Source: Crossiella sp. S99.2
GTDB lineage: Bacteria > Actinomycetota > Actinomycetes > Mycobacteriales > Pseudonocardiaceae
Length of the DNA: 64,000 nt
Assembly: GCF_023094165.1 (NCBI RefSeq)
Contig: NZ_JALMDK010000006.1
Span: 372,001 to 436,000 of the forward strand
Direction: 5' to 3'
Shown: in pieces, positions 24,585 through 33,791 of the stretch
Numbering within the stretch: position 1 is the stretch's first letter
How the letters are laid out: the number at the start of each line of letters is the position of its first letter
The notes under the pieces: generated by a model
Told to the model about the DNA's origin: nothing
Databases searched by the model: none
What the model saw: the letters and a program-made list of their open reading frames with translations, nothing else
Position numbers and translations under genes: made by a program

Positions 24585-24697
24585 GCAGGAGGCCCGCCGG
24601 TCGCTCTCCCCGACCGGCGGTCCTCCGCGCGAACCGGCGACGGTGGCTGGGGGTCCCGGCCGCCGGGTTCGCGGGCTGCTCCCCCGCGGGAGCCCGC
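24585..24697. other. Hairpin-rich divergent promoter region of nadD and nitroreductase
   Basis: Within the 24519-24805 intergenic region are two strong stems: CCGCCGGTCG/CGACCGGCGG (24594-24603 with 24611-24620), extended outward by AGGAGG/TCCTCC, and GCGGGCT/AGCCCGC (24671-24677 with 24691-24697). They may be leader structures of nadD. No clear promoter boxes were identified. Confidence 0.45.
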
Positions 24698-24805
24698 AAC
24701 ACAGGGACGCTCGATCGGGTGACATGTGACGCAGATTTCGCCGAAGTTTCCTGTTCACTCGTTCGGCCCTGCTTACGTCCGAAAGTCGGGACAATACTGT
24801 CCGCC

Positions 24806-25495
24806 ATGAGGACATGGACCCCGTTGCACGGCGAGCCCTACCAACCGGTTCCGTACTCCCCCGCGCGGATCCCGGACCAGGAGGCGTTGCGGATCTCCGC
24901 GGAGCTGCGCGCCCGGATGGACCAGCGGCGCACGGTGCGCAGTTTCGCCCCCGACCCGGTGCCCGAGGAGCTGGTGCTCAACGCGATCGCGGTGGCCAAC
25001 ACCGCGCCCTCGGGCGCGCACCAGCAGCCGTGGACCTTCGTGCTGGTGGAGGACCCCGAGGTGCGGGCGCGCATCCGGGCGGCCGCGGAGGCCGAGGAAC
25101 AGGTCTCCTACGACGGCAGGCTGGGCGAGGAGTGGCTGTCCGCGTTGCGCCCGCTGGGCACGGACGCGCACAAGCCGCACCTGACCGACGCGCCTTACCT
25201 GATCGTGGTGTTCCAGCAGCGCTTCGGACTGCGGGAGGACGGCAGCTCCTACAAGCACTACTACGGCGACGAGTCGGTGGGCATCGCGGTCGGCATGCTG
25301 CTGACCGCCCTGCACCTGTCCGGGCTCGCCGCGCTCACCCACACCCCCAGCCCGATGCGTTTCCTCGGCGAGGTGCTCGGGCGGCCGCGCAACGAGAAGG
25401 CGTTCGCGGTGATCCCGGTCGGGTACCCGGCCAAGCAGGCGCAGGTACCCGACCTGGTGCGCAAGACCATGGACCAGGTGCTGGTCCGGGTCTGA
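24806..25495 (+). CDS. Nitroreductase-family flavoprotein
   Basis: The 229-residue protein contains RRTVRSFAPDPVPEELVLNAI and APSGAHQQPWTFVLVEDP, the FMN-binding pattern of the nitroreductase superfamily, and a C-terminal FAVIPVGYPAK. The N-terminal region and SYDGRLGEEW segment resemble the iodotyrosine-deiodinase-like subgroup, so reductive dehalogenation is possible as well as nitro or quinone reduction. The ATG at 24806 follows a conserved-looking spacing; upstream frame is not supported. It is read opposite to the ferredoxin and P450 genes that follow. Confidence 0.88.
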   Translation: MRTWTPLHGEPYQPVPYSPARIPDQEALRISAELRARMDQRRTVRSFAPDPVPEELVLNAIAVANTAPSGAHQQPWTFVLVEDPEVRARIRAAAEAEEQVSYDGRLGEEWLSALRPLGTDAHKPHLTDAPYLIVVFQQRFGLREDGSSYKHYYGDESVGIAVGMLLTALHLSGLAALTHTPSPMRFLGEVLGRPRNEKAFAVIPVGYPAKQAQVPDLVRKTMDQVLVRV

Positions 25496-25509
25496 CCCGG
25501 TTTCCCGAG

Positions 25510-25740
25510 CTAGTCGACCGGCGCCAGCGTCTTGCCGGAGGCCACGTCGACCACCGAGATCGCCTCGGCCGGGCACTGGTCGGCCGCGTCGGTCACGACC
25601 TCGGCCGGGTCGATCTCGGTGTGGACCGGTTCGGCGTAACCGTCGACCAGCCGGAAGAACTCGGGCGCCGCGCCCGCGCACATCCCGGACCCGATGCAGT
25701 CGTGCGAAACCTCGACGTGCCAACGATCAGTGCTCACCAC
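25510..25740 (-). CDS. [3Fe-4S] ferredoxin of a P450 system
   Basis: The 76-residue protein has CIGSGMC...CPAEAI: the first cluster loop is C-x5-C with the central Cys of the usual CxxCxxC replaced by Gly, and the last Cys precedes Pro, the pattern of a single 3Fe-4S cluster. It supplies electrons to a bacterial P450. The start may be either of two adjacent GTG codons (25740 or 25737). It ends the operon after two P450 genes, 9 bases behind the second; a reductase gene is missing here. Confidence 0.9.
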   Translation of the reverse strand: MVSTDRWHVEVSHDCIGSGMCAGAAPEFFRLVDGYAEPVHTEIDPAEVVTDAADQCPAEAISVVDVASGKTLAPVD

Positions 25741-25749
25741 GTGCTCCCG

Positions 25750-26970
25750 TCACCAGGCGATCGGCAGGGACAACGGGCCGCGTGCGAGCAGCCCGGCCTT
25801 CCACGGTATCGCTTCGACGGGGACGGCGAGCCGCAGGTCCGGAAAGCGCTCGGCAAGGTGCCGCAGCACCAGGCGCAACTCCATCTTGGCCAGCAGCGCG
25901 CCCAGGCAGTGGTGCACGCCGTGCCCGAAGCCCAGGTGCGGGTTGTGCTCGCGGTCCAGTTTCACCACATCGGGGTCGGTGAAGACCTTCGGGTCCCGGT
26001 TGGCCACCGCGAGCTGGATGAGCACGGTCTCGCCCTCGCGGATCAGCACCTCGCCGATCCGCACGTCCTCGGTGGCCACCCGGGGGAAGCTGCCCGAGGT
26101 GCGCAACGGGGTGGCCCGCAGCAACTCCTCCACCGCGCTGGGCACCAGGTCCAGGTCGTCCCGCAGCTGGGCGAACAGCTCCGGCCGCTGCAGCAGCACG
26201 TAGGCGAAGTTGGCGATCTGGCTCGCGGTGGTCTCATACCCGGCGATCAGCAGGTTCACCCCGACCCGGACCAGCTCCTCCTCACTGAGCCGGTCCTCCT
26301 CGTCCCTGGCCTGCACCAGCGCGCCGAGCAGGTCGTCGCTGGGTTCGGCGCGCCGCCGTTCGATCAGCGCCCGCAGGTAGTCCTCCAGCTGGTCCCGAGC
26401 CTGGTTGACCTGCGCCGCGGTGTACTTGGTGGTCGCGCCCATCACCTCGGTGAAGGCCCGGAAGTGGTGCTCGTCTTCCTTCGGCACGCCCAGCAGGTGC
26501 GAGATCACCGTGATCGGCAACGGCAACGCCACGTGCTGCACGAAGTCCGCGGGCGAGCCGTGCGCGACCATGTCGTCGAGCAGGCCGCTGACGATCCGCT
26601 CGGTGTCCGGGCGGAGTTTCTCCACCCGGCGCATGGTGAACTCCTTGGCCACCAGCCGCCGCAGCCGGGTGTGCTCCGGCGGGTCCATGGTCAGCATCAT
26701 GCCGCGCCGCAACGGCCACGGGGTTACCCGAGGGGTGTCCGGCGCGGTGGCCGCGTCCCCGCTGAAACGCAGGTCCACCAAGACTTGTTTGACCTCGGCG
26801 TACCCGGTCACCAGCCAGGCCTCGGCCGGTTCGCCGTCCCGCCCGCCGTAGGGCAGGCGCACCTTGGCCACCGGCTCATCCCGTTGCAGCACAGCGTATT
26901 CCGGGTACAGGTCGAGCTTGACCGCCTCCCCGAACGGGTAAGCGGGGCAGGTCTGCGGTTCCACGGTCAT
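25750..26970 (-). CDS. Cytochrome P450 (second of tandem pair)
   Basis: The 406-residue soluble monooxygenase has heme ligand Cys355 in FGHGVHHCLGALLA, the I-helix LLIAGYETTASQ, the K-helix EELLR, and FTMRRVEKLRPDTERI in the region after helix C. It resembles bacterial CYP105/107-type enzymes that act on polyketides, terpenes or drugs. ATG at 26970 follows GGAGGGG. It lies 10 bases behind its paralogue and 9 bases before the ferredoxin. The substrate is unknown. Confidence 0.93.
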   Translation of the reverse strand: MTVEPQTCPAYPFGEAVKLDLYPEYAVLQRDEPVAKVRLPYGGRDGEPAEAWLVTGYAEVKQVLVDLRFSGDAATAPDTPRVTPWPLRRGMMLTMDPPEHTRLRRLVAKEFTMRRVEKLRPDTERIVSGLLDDMVAHGSPADFVQHVALPLPITVISHLLGVPKEDEHHFRAFTEVMGATTKYTAAQVNQARDQLEDYLRALIERRRAEPSDDLLGALVQARDEEDRLSEEELVRVGVNLLIAGYETTASQIANFAYVLLQRPELFAQLRDDLDLVPSAVEELLRATPLRTSGSFPRVATEDVRIGEVLIREGETVLIQLAVANRDPKVFTDPDVVKLDREHNPHLGFGHGVHHCLGALLAKMELRLVLRHLAERFPDLRLAVPVEAIPWKAGLLARGPLSLPIAW

Positions 26971-26980
26971 GTCCCCCTCC

Positions 26981-28183
26981 TCACCAGGCCACCGGCAGCG
27001 ACAGCGGCTGCCGGGCCAGCAGTCCGGGCTTCCACGGGATCTCCGCGGCCGGCACCGCCAGGCGCAGGCCGGGGAACCGGCTGACCAGGGCGGCGAGCAC
27101 GAGCTGAAGTTCCATCCGGGCCAGCAGCGCGCCCAGGCAGTGGTGCACCCCGTGCCCGAAGGCCAGGTGCGGGTTGTGCTCACGGGAGAGGTCGCGCAGC
27201 TCCGGCTGCTCGAACACGCTCGGATCGCGGTTGGCCTGACCCACGTTGATCAGCACCGCCTCGCCCTCGCGCACCAGCACCCCGCCGACCTCGATGTCCG
27301 CCTTGGCCACCCGAGGGAAGCTGCCCACCGAGCGCAGCGGGATGATCCGCAGCAGCTCCTCCACCGCGGTGGGCACCAGCGCCGGATCGGCGACCAGCTG
27401 TTCGTACAGCTCGCGCTGGGACAGCAGGGTGTAGCTGAAGTTGCCGATCTGGCTGGCGGTGGTCTCGTGCCCGGCGATGAGCAGGTTGAGCCCGACCCGG
27501 ACCAGCTCGTCCTCGGTGAGCCGGTCGCCCTCGTCGCGGGCCAGCACCAGCGCGCCCAGCAGGTCGTCGGTGGGGTCGGCCCGGCGCTGGGCGATCAGCT
27601 CGCCGAGGTAGCCCTCCAGCTCGCCCCAGGCGTGGTTGATCTCCGCCGGGGTGTGCGCGGTGGTCGCGGTGAGCACGTCGGAGAAGGTGCGGAAGCGGTG
27701 CCGTTCGGTGTACGGAACCCCGAGCAGCTCGCAGATCATGGTGATCGGCAGCGGCAGCGACAGGTGCTGCACCAGGTCGGCGGGCTGGCCGTGCACGGCC
27801 ATCGCGTCCAGGAACTGCGCCACGTGTTTTTCCGTGTGCGGGCGGAGTTTCTCCACCCGGCGCATGGTGAACTCCTTGGCCACCAGCCGCCGGATCCTGG
27901 TGTGCTCGGGCGGATCCATGGTCAGCAGCGGGCCGGGGCGCAGCGGCAGCGGCTCGACCCGGGGGGTCGCCGGATCCATGGCCCGCGCCATGCTGAACCG
28001 GTGGTCGCCGAGCACCTGCCGCACGTCGGCGTGCCGGGTGGCCAGCCACGCCTCGGCGGGCTGACCGTCCCGGCCGCCGAAGGGCAACCGGATGCGACTC
28101 ATCGGCTCCTCGTCCTGGAGCCGGGCATACATCGGATGAAGATCCAGTCGAACGGTTTCCCCGAATGGGTAAGTCCGTGCCAT
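26981..28183 (-). CDS. Cytochrome P450 (first of tandem pair)
   Basis: A 400-residue P450 clearly paralogous to the next gene: both have a TMDPPEHTR(I/L)RRLVAKEF segment, LLGALV(L/Q)ARDE and the same heme loop, here Cys349. The I-helix is LLIAGHETTASQ. The close similarity of adjacent genes shows a tandem duplication; divergence is greatest in the B-C loop and F-G region, which form the substrate pocket, suggesting different substrates or successive steps. A TetR gene lies 108 bases upstream in the same direction. Confidence 0.93.
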   Translation of the reverse strand: MARTYPFGETVRLDLHPMYARLQDEEPMSRIRLPFGGRDGQPAEAWLATRHADVRQVLGDHRFSMARAMDPATPRVEPLPLRPGPLLTMDPPEHTRIRRLVAKEFTMRRVEKLRPHTEKHVAQFLDAMAVHGQPADLVQHLSLPLPITMICELLGVPYTERHRFRTFSDVLTATTAHTPAEINHAWGELEGYLGELIAQRRADPTDDLLGALVLARDEGDRLTEDELVRVGLNLLIAGHETTASQIGNFSYTLLSQRELYEQLVADPALVPTAVEELLRIIPLRSVGSFPRVAKADIEVGGVLVREGEAVLINVGQANRDPSVFEQPELRDLSREHNPHLAFGHGVHHCLGALLARMELQLVLAALVSRFPGLRLAVPAAEIPWKPGLLARQPLSLPVAW

Positions 28184-28291
28184 GGCTGGAAGTTAGGTAT
28201 CTGCTGACTGACTGGTCAATGCAGACATCCGACCGATTCGGAGTTCCCGTTATGCCTGCCCACTGGTTCGTTCTGGTGGTATACGCGCGGC

Positions 28292-28861
28292 TCAGTCGGC
28301 GGTTTTCTCCAGCAGCGCGGCCACGCCGAGCCGGACATAGCGCTCGACCACCTCCGGATCGGCGGCGGCGAACTGGTCCGACTGGAGCACCGAGCGGGCC
28401 AGGCCGATACCCATCAGCCAGGACAGCACCAGGGCGGCCCGCAACTCCGCGTCCGGGCCCTCTGTCAGCCCGGACAGCGCGGAGAGGTACCGGTCGCCGA
28501 CCTCCCGGCGCAGGAACGCGGCCGCCTCGTCGTGACCGGCCGAACGGAGCAACGCGGCGAAGGCCCGCGCCTCGGCGTCGACCTCCTTGTCCAGGAGCTG
28601 GCGCAGCATCCGGACCGGGATGTCCTTGGCCGGTCCGGCCAGCAGTTCCCGCGAACTTCCGGCGACTACTTCACGGAACAACTCTTCCTTCGAACCGAAG
28701 TAGCGGAACAACAGCGCCTGGTTCGCCCCGGCCAGGGCTGCGATATCGCGGACCGTGGTGCGCTCGAACCCGCGTTCGGCGAACAGCTCGGCGCCGGCGG
28801 TCAACAGCGCGGCGCGGGTCGCGGCGGCATCACGGCGGCGTGGCTTCGCGGGCTCGGTCAC
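28292..28861 (-). CDS. TetR family transcriptional regulator
   Basis: The 189-residue protein begins with a TetR helix-turn-helix domain (AALLTAGAELFAERGFERTTVRDIA then GANQALLFRYFGSKEELF) and a helical ligand domain with the TetR_C motif toward the end. The GTG at 28861 is chosen from the start of the recognisable domain; upstream codons look like shadow. It is likely to repress the two P450 genes and ferredoxin lying directly downstream. A weak half-site pair TGAC-N6-GTCA sits near 28205-28218. Confidence 0.9.
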   Translation of the reverse strand: MTEPAKPRRRDAAATRAALLTAGAELFAERGFERTTVRDIAALAGANQALLFRYFGSKEELFREVVAGSSRELLAGPAKDIPVRMLRQLLDKEVDAEARAFAALLRSAGHDEAAAFLRREVGDRYLSALSGLTEGPDAELRAALVLSWLMGIGLARSVLQSDQFAAADPEVVERYVRLGVAALLEKTAD

Positions 28862-28919
28862 CCCGACATTCTGAGTGACCGAGCTGCAAAAAAGGTGCAA
28901 TCTTTCCTGCTCGGCAGGG

Positions 28920-30224
28920 TCAGGACACCCCGCGCACGTGCCCGTCGCCCCAGACCACCCACTTCGAGGAGGTCAGCTCGGCCAGCCCCATCGGGCCGCG
29001 GGCGTGCAGCTTCTGGGTGGAGATGCCGATCTCCGCGCCCATGCCCAGCTCGGCGCCGTCGGTGAAGGCGGTGGAGGCGTTGACCATCACCGCGGCCGCG
29101 TCCACCCTGGCGGTGAACTCCCTGGCGGCGCGCACGTCGCCGGTGACGATGGCCTCGGTGTGTCCGGAGCCGTGTTCGTTGATGTGCGCGATGGCCTCCT
29201 CCAGGGAGTCGACCACCTTGGCCGCGAGGTCCAGGCTGAGGAACTCGGTGTCCCAGTCCTGCTCGGTCGCGGGCACCGTCGGGACCCCGGCCAGCACGGC
29301 GAAGCGCTCGTCGGCGTGCAGGGTGACCCCGTTGCTGGACAGCTCCCTGGCCAGCTGCGGCACCAGCGTGTCCGCGATCGCGCTGTGCACCAGCAGCGAT
29401 TCCGCCGCGTTGCACACGCTGACCCGGCGGGTCTTGGCGTTGAGCACGATCCGGGTGGCCATGTCCGCGTCCGCGGCGGCGTCGACGTAGACGTGGCAGT
29501 TGCCGACCCCGGTCTCCAGGGTGGGCACGGTGGCCTCGGTGACCACCGCGGAGATCAGGCCGGCGCCCCCGCGCGGGATGACCACGTCGACCAGGCCGCG
29601 CGCGGTGATCAGGTGCCGCACCGAGGCGCGGTCCTGGCAGGGCAGCAGCTGCACCGCGTCGGCGGGCAGATCCTGCCCGGTCAGCGCGTCGCGCAGGATG
29701 GCGACCAGGGCGGTGTTGGAGCGTTCGGCGGTGGAGGATCCGCGCAGCAGCACGGCGTTGCCGGATTTCAGCGCGAGTCCGGCGGCGTCCACGGTGACGT
29801 TCGGGCGGGCCTCGTAGACCATGCCGAGCACGCCCAGTGGCACCCGGACCTGGCGGGTTTCCAGGCCGTTGGCCAGGATGCCGCCGCGCAGCACCTCGCC
29901 GATCGGGTCCGGCAGCCCGGCCACGGTGCGCAGGCCGTCCGCGATGTCCTCGATCCGGGCCGGGGTGAGGGCGAGGCGGTCCAGCAGCGACTGGGTGAGT
30001 CCCGCCGTCCGGCCCGCGTCGAGATCGGCGGCGTTGGCGGCGAGCACCTCCTCGGCGCGGATGGTCAGGGCCTCGGCCATGGCGTGCAGGGTGGCGTCCT
30101 TGACCGCGCGGGTGGCCACGGCGAGCGCGCCCGCGGCGGCCCTGGCCCGGCGGGCGGCGCCTAGCACCTGCTCGCGCAGCTCGTCGGTGGCGGGCACGAC
30201 TTCCTGCTCGGTGCTGCTGCTCAC
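28920..30224 (-). CDS. proA: Gamma-glutamyl phosphate reductase
   Basis: The 434-residue enzyme reduces gamma-glutamyl phosphate to glutamate semialdehyde in proline synthesis. It carries the catalytic Cys in RRVSVCNAAESLL, the nucleotide fold motif VPLGVLGMVYEARPNVTVDA, and the C-terminal GPMGLAELTSSKWVV. The frame is open to 30251, but GTG at 30224 is favoured by start of homology. It is uncoupled from proB: an RNA-type helicase/monooxygenase/TetR insertion lies between. Confidence 0.94.
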   Translation of the reverse strand: MSSSTEQEVVPATDELREQVLGAARRARAAAGALAVATRAVKDATLHAMAEALTIRAEEVLAANAADLDAGRTAGLTQSLLDRLALTPARIEDIADGLRTVAGLPDPIGEVLRGGILANGLETRQVRVPLGVLGMVYEARPNVTVDAAGLALKSGNAVLLRGSSTAERSNTALVAILRDALTGQDLPADAVQLLPCQDRASVRHLITARGLVDVVIPRGGAGLISAVVTEATVPTLETGVGNCHVYVDAAADADMATRIVLNAKTRRVSVCNAAESLLVHSAIADTLVPQLARELSSNGVTLHADERFAVLAGVPTVPATEQDWDTEFLSLDLAAKVVDSLEEAIAHINEHGSGHTEAIVTGDVRAAREFTARVDAAAVMVNASTAFTDGAELGMGAEIGISTQKLHARGPMGLAELTSSKWVVWGDGHVRGVS

Positions 30225-30294
30225 CCGGTCAAGCCTACGGGGCGGTATCAACCGAGTTCACGGGGCCGCCGGAGGACTGTCAGGGCGATGCGGC

Positions 30295-32418
30295 ATGGTG
30301 GGGGCCGTGGACGAACAGGTCTTGCGCGAACTGGCCGAGGAACGCCTTCGAGCACTGGCGGGCCCGGAGGCCCGGCTGCGCGAGGACCAGTGGGCGGCGA
30401 TCCGCGCGCTCGTGGTCGACCGCAGGCGCACGCTGGTGGTGCAGCGCACCGGGTGGGGCAAGTCGGCGGTGTACTTCGTGGCCACCGCGTTGCTGCGGGA
30501 ACTCGGCGAGGGCCCCACGGTGATCGTCTCGCCGCTGCTGGCGCTGATGCGCAACCAGGTCGCCGCGGCGGCCAGGGCCGGGGTGCAGGCGGCCACCATC
30601 AACTCGGCCAACGCGCAGGAGTGGGAGACCGTGCAGGAGGCCGTCGCCATGGGCGAGGTCGACGTGCTGCTGGTGAGCCCCGAACGGCTGAACAACCCGG
30701 ACTTCCGCGACTCGGTGCTGCCGGAACTGGTGCAGGACACCGGTTTGCTGGTGGTCGACGAGGCGCACTGCATCTCCGACTGGGGCCACGACTTCCGTCC
30801 GGACTACCGCAGGCTGCGCACGCTCATCGGCGAGCTGCCCGCGGACATCCCGGTGCTGGCCACCACCGCCACCGCCAACGACCGGGTGGTGCACGACGTC
30901 GCCGAACAGCTCGGCCTCGGCGACCAGCAGGCCCTGGTGCTGCGCGGCCCACTGGACCGGGAGAGCCTGCGGCTGGCCGTGGTCCGCCAGCCCAACGCGG
31001 CGCAGCGACTGGCCTGGCTGGCCAAGACCCTGCACGAGCTGCCCGGTTCGGGCATCGTCTACACCCTCACCGTGGCCGCCGCGACCGAGGTGTCCGCCTT
31101 CCTGCGCGAGCACGGGCACACCGTGGCCGCCTACTCCGGCCAGACCGATCCGGCCGAGCGGCAGCAGGCCGAGGAGGACCTGCTGGGCAACAAGGTCAAG
31201 GCCCTGGTGGCCACCTCCGCGCTGGGCATGGGTTTCGACAAGCCGGACCTCGGTTTCGTGGTGCACCTGGGCGCGCCGCAGTCGCCGATCGCCTACTACC
31301 AGCAGATCGGCCGGGCCGGCCGTGGCGTGCGGCGGGCCGAGGTGATCCTGTTGCCGGGCGCCGAGGATCGCGATATCTGGAACTACTTCGCCTCGCTGGC
31401 CTTCCCGCCGGAGACCGTGGTGCGCCAGCTCCTGGACACGCTGCGCGGCGCCAGCGGCGCGATGTCCACCGCGGCCCTGGAGCCACGGGTGGAGCTGAGC
31501 CGCGGCCGGCTCGAAGTCGTGCTCAAGGTGCTCGACGTGGACGGCGCGGTGCGCCGGGTGCGCGGTGGCTGGGAGGCCACCGGCGAGGACTGGACCTACG
31601 AGGCCGACCGGTACGCCAGGGTGGCCAAGGCCAGGGACGCCGAGCAGCAGGCGATGCTGGACTACCAGTCGACCACCGGCTGCCGGATGGAGTTCCTGCT
31701 CCGCCAGCTCGACGACCCGGGCGCCGCGCCCTGCGGCCGGTGCGACAACTGCACCGGGCAGAACTGGTCCGCCGAGGTGCCCGCGGAAGCCGTGGCCGAG
31801 GCGGGTGCCCGGCTGCGGCGGCCCGGGGTCGAACTGGCCCCGCGCAAGCAGTGGCCGACCGGCATGTCGACCATGGGCATCGAGCTGAGCGGGCGGATCC
31901 CCGGCGAGGAGTCCGCGGAGACCGGGCGGGCGCTGGGCAGGCTCACCGACATCGGCTGGGGCAACCGGCTGCGCGGCATGTTCGCCGCGGGCGCGCCGGA
32001 CGAGCCGATCAGCGACGAGGTGTTCAACGCCTGCGTCACGGTGCTGGCCGACTGGAAGAACCACTGGTCGGCCCGCCCGGTCGGGGTGGTCGCGATCGAG
32101 TCCCGCAGCCGCCCGCAGCTGGTGGCCAGCCTGACCAAACGCCTGGCCGCCATCGGCAGACTGCCGTTGCTGGGCCGGGTCGCGGTGGACGCCGGGGTGC
32201 GCCGCTCCGGCGCGAACAGCGCGCACCGGGTGGCCGGACTCACCGCCGCGCTGCGGCTGCCCGAGGACCTGGCCGCCAACCTGTCCACTGTGGACGGTCC
32301 GGTGCTGCTGATCGACGATTTCACCGATTCCGGCTGGACCATGACGGTGGCCGCCCGGCTGGTGCGCCGGGCCGGTGCGAAGGGAGTGCTGCCGTTCGTG
32401 CTGGCCAGCACCAGCTGA
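30295..32418 (+). CDS. RecQ-like helicase fused to a phosphoribosyltransferase-like domain
   Basis: The 707-residue protein has a RecQ core: Walker A Lys56 in RTGWGKSAVY, DEAH at 155-158 (DEAHCISDWGHDFRPDY), motif VI QIGRAGRG and a zinc-binding CGRCDNC segment after residue 463. The HRDC domain is absent. Instead the C-terminal ~190 residues end with a type I PRPP-binding motif, LLIDDFTDSGWT with Asp674-Asp675, as in ComF-like phosphoribosyltransferases. The role of the second domain is unknown. The stop TGA abuts the convergent monooxygenase stop, TGATCA. Confidence 0.9.
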   Translation: MVGAVDEQVLRELAEERLRALAGPEARLREDQWAAIRALVVDRRRTLVVQRTGWGKSAVYFVATALLRELGEGPTVIVSPLLALMRNQVAAAARAGVQAATINSANAQEWETVQEAVAMGEVDVLLVSPERLNNPDFRDSVLPELVQDTGLLVVDEAHCISDWGHDFRPDYRRLRTLIGELPADIPVLATTATANDRVVHDVAEQLGLGDQQALVLRGPLDRESLRLAVVRQPNAAQRLAWLAKTLHELPGSGIVYTLTVAAATEVSAFLREHGHTVAAYSGQTDPAERQQAEEDLLGNKVKALVATSALGMGFDKPDLGFVVHLGAPQSPIAYYQQIGRAGRGVRRAEVILLPGAEDRDIWNYFASLAFPPETVVRQLLDTLRGASGAMSTAALEPRVELSRGRLEVVLKVLDVDGAVRRVRGGWEATGEDWTYEADRYARVAKARDAEQQAMLDYQSTTGCRMEFLLRQLDDPGAAPCGRCDNCTGQNWSAEVPAEAVAEAGARLRRPGVELAPRKQWPTGMSTMGIELSGRIPGEESAETGRALGRLTDIGWGNRLRGMFAAGAPDEPISDEVFNACVTVLADWKNHWSARPVGVVAIESRSRPQLVASLTKRLAAIGRLPLLGRVAVDAGVRRSGANSAHRVAGLTAALRLPEDLAANLSTVDGPVLLIDDFTDSGWTMTVAARLVRRAGAKGVLPFVLASTS

Positions 32419-33681
32419 TCAGCGTGCGAGCAGGCGTTTGAGCGGCGGCACGGCGGCCGCGGTGCGCAGCGCGGTGCGGAACACCAGGCGGCCGAACCGG
32501 TTGCCGGAGACGAACTGCCCAGCCGCGCGCAGTGAGTCGCGCACGGCCTGGAAGCCGTAGTCGCGCATCTGCCGCTCGTAGTCGCCGACCGCGTCCAGCA
32601 GCCCGCGCTCACCCCGGTGCGCGGCGATCAGGTTGTGGCCCAGCACATGCGCGTCCCGCAGCGCGATGTTGGCGCCGATGCCGCGGAACGGCGTCATGCT
32701 GTGGATGGCGTCGCCGAGCAGGGTGATGTTGGTGCTGGGCCAGGGATCCACCGGCACCGAGGTGCGGATCGTCATCAGGGACACCACCGCCGGGTCGGTC
32801 TCGGCGACCAGCCGCCGCAGCAGCGGATGCCAGTCGCCGATCAGCTCGCCCGCCCGCGCGCGCAGCCCGGCGGGATCCAGTGCGGCCAGCCCGGATTCCT
32901 TGGTGGCCAAGGCCCACATCAGGTAGCTGCTGGTGTTGTCGAACAGCGCCGTGTCCACCGCGTAGGTCTCGTCGTTGCCGCCGATGCCGATGGCCTGGTC
33001 GCCGTCGAGTTCGTGCGGCGCGAGGAACATGCCGTGATCCTTGGCCGCGGTCACCAGTTTGGGCCCGGCGAGCAGGAGATCAGGCAGCCAGGCCCGGTTC
33101 TCCGGGGTCAGCGGCAGTTTGCCCACGACCCCGCGCACGCCGGTGTCCACTCGCTGGGCGTGCGGCAGGAACTGGCGGCGCACCCGGGAGTTCCCGCCGT
33201 CCGCGCCCACCAGCAGATCGGCGGTGGCGGTGCTGCCGTCGGCGAAGTGGCAGGTGATCTCCCCGTCCGGCGCGCGCTCGTAGCGCTCGAACACCTTGCC
33301 GTGCCGGATGATCCCGTCCAGTCCGGCGGAGAGCACCTGGTGCAGGGTGATCCGGCTGACCGAGTGGTGCGCGTCCCTCGGCGCCGGCGGTTCGGCCGGA
33401 CCGTCCAGCAACAGCAACGGTTCCAGCCCCTGGGTGAGGAAACCGAAGCCGCCGCCGTCACGGCCCGCGGTGTCCAGGAACGTCTGCCAGATCTCCGGCG
33501 GCAGGCAGCCGTGCAGCGCCCGCGCGCCCTCCGGGTGGATGTGCACCCGGTAGCCCTGCAACCGTTCGGTGCGCGAGGGCGACCGCTCGTACACCGCCAC
33601 CTCCACCCCGGCCTGGTGCAGGCTCTGGGCCAGAGCCAACCCGCCGGTTCCGCCACCGACCACCGCCACTCGAAACGCCAT
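32419..33681 (-). CDS. FAD-dependent monooxygenase (PHBH fold)
   Basis: The 420-residue flavoenzyme has the dinucleotide motif VAVVGGGTGGLALAQSL at the N-terminus, the DG motif LVGADGGNSRVRR near residue 170, and the GD motif LLGDAIHSMTPFRGIGANIALRDA. Such enzymes hydroxylate or epoxidise aromatic compounds or antibiotics with NAD(P)H. The ATG at 33681 has GGGGAG upstream; an ATG further up in the frame is unlikely. It is divergent from a TetR gene across 110 bases containing two palindromes, which suggests TetR repression and induction by a substrate. Confidence 0.92.
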   Translation of the reverse strand: MAFRVAVVGGGTGGLALAQSLHQAGVEVAVYERSPSRTERLQGYRVHIHPEGARALHGCLPPEIWQTFLDTAGRDGGGFGFLTQGLEPLLLLDGPAEPPAPRDAHHSVSRITLHQVLSAGLDGIIRHGKVFERYERAPDGEITCHFADGSTATADLLVGADGGNSRVRRQFLPHAQRVDTGVRGVVGKLPLTPENRAWLPDLLLAGPKLVTAAKDHGMFLAPHELDGDQAIGIGGNDETYAVDTALFDNTSSYLMWALATKESGLAALDPAGLRARAGELIGDWHPLLRRLVAETDPAVVSLMTIRTSVPVDPWPSTNITLLGDAIHSMTPFRGIGANIALRDAHVLGHNLIAAHRGERGLLDAVGDYERQMRDYGFQAVRDSLRAAGQFVSGNRFGRLVFRTALRTAAAVPPLKRLLAR

Positions 33682-33716
33682 GACCACTCCCCGCTCGTCG
33701 ACTCCAGTGCGTCCGA

Positions 33717-33758
33717 TAATCAACCAGTTGGATGATTAAGTCAACCAAGCGGGTGACT
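33717..33758. promoter_or_regulatory. Two tandem TetR operator candidates between monooxygenase and TetR genes
   Basis: Site one, 33717-33738, is a 22-bp imperfect palindrome with perfect TAATCA/TGATTA arms and CCA/TGG inner arms (18 of 22 symmetric). Site two, 33739-33758, pairs AGTCAACC with GGGTGACT around four bases. They lie end to end and cover the likely promoters of both divergent genes, a strong indication of autoregulation by the TetR protein. Confidence 0.65.
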
Positions 33759-33791
33759 AAGTTCGCCGAGTCGATCGGATACCGTGGCCCG

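Noticed and set aside
28205..28218. TetR operator TGAC-N6-GTCA upstream of the P450 genes
   Set aside because: Only four-base arms and no second copy; too weak to list as a feature.
30280..32226. A 648-codon open frame on the minus strand opposite the RecQ fusion
   Set aside because: No recognisable domain; the plus-strand frame has all helicase motifs in order.
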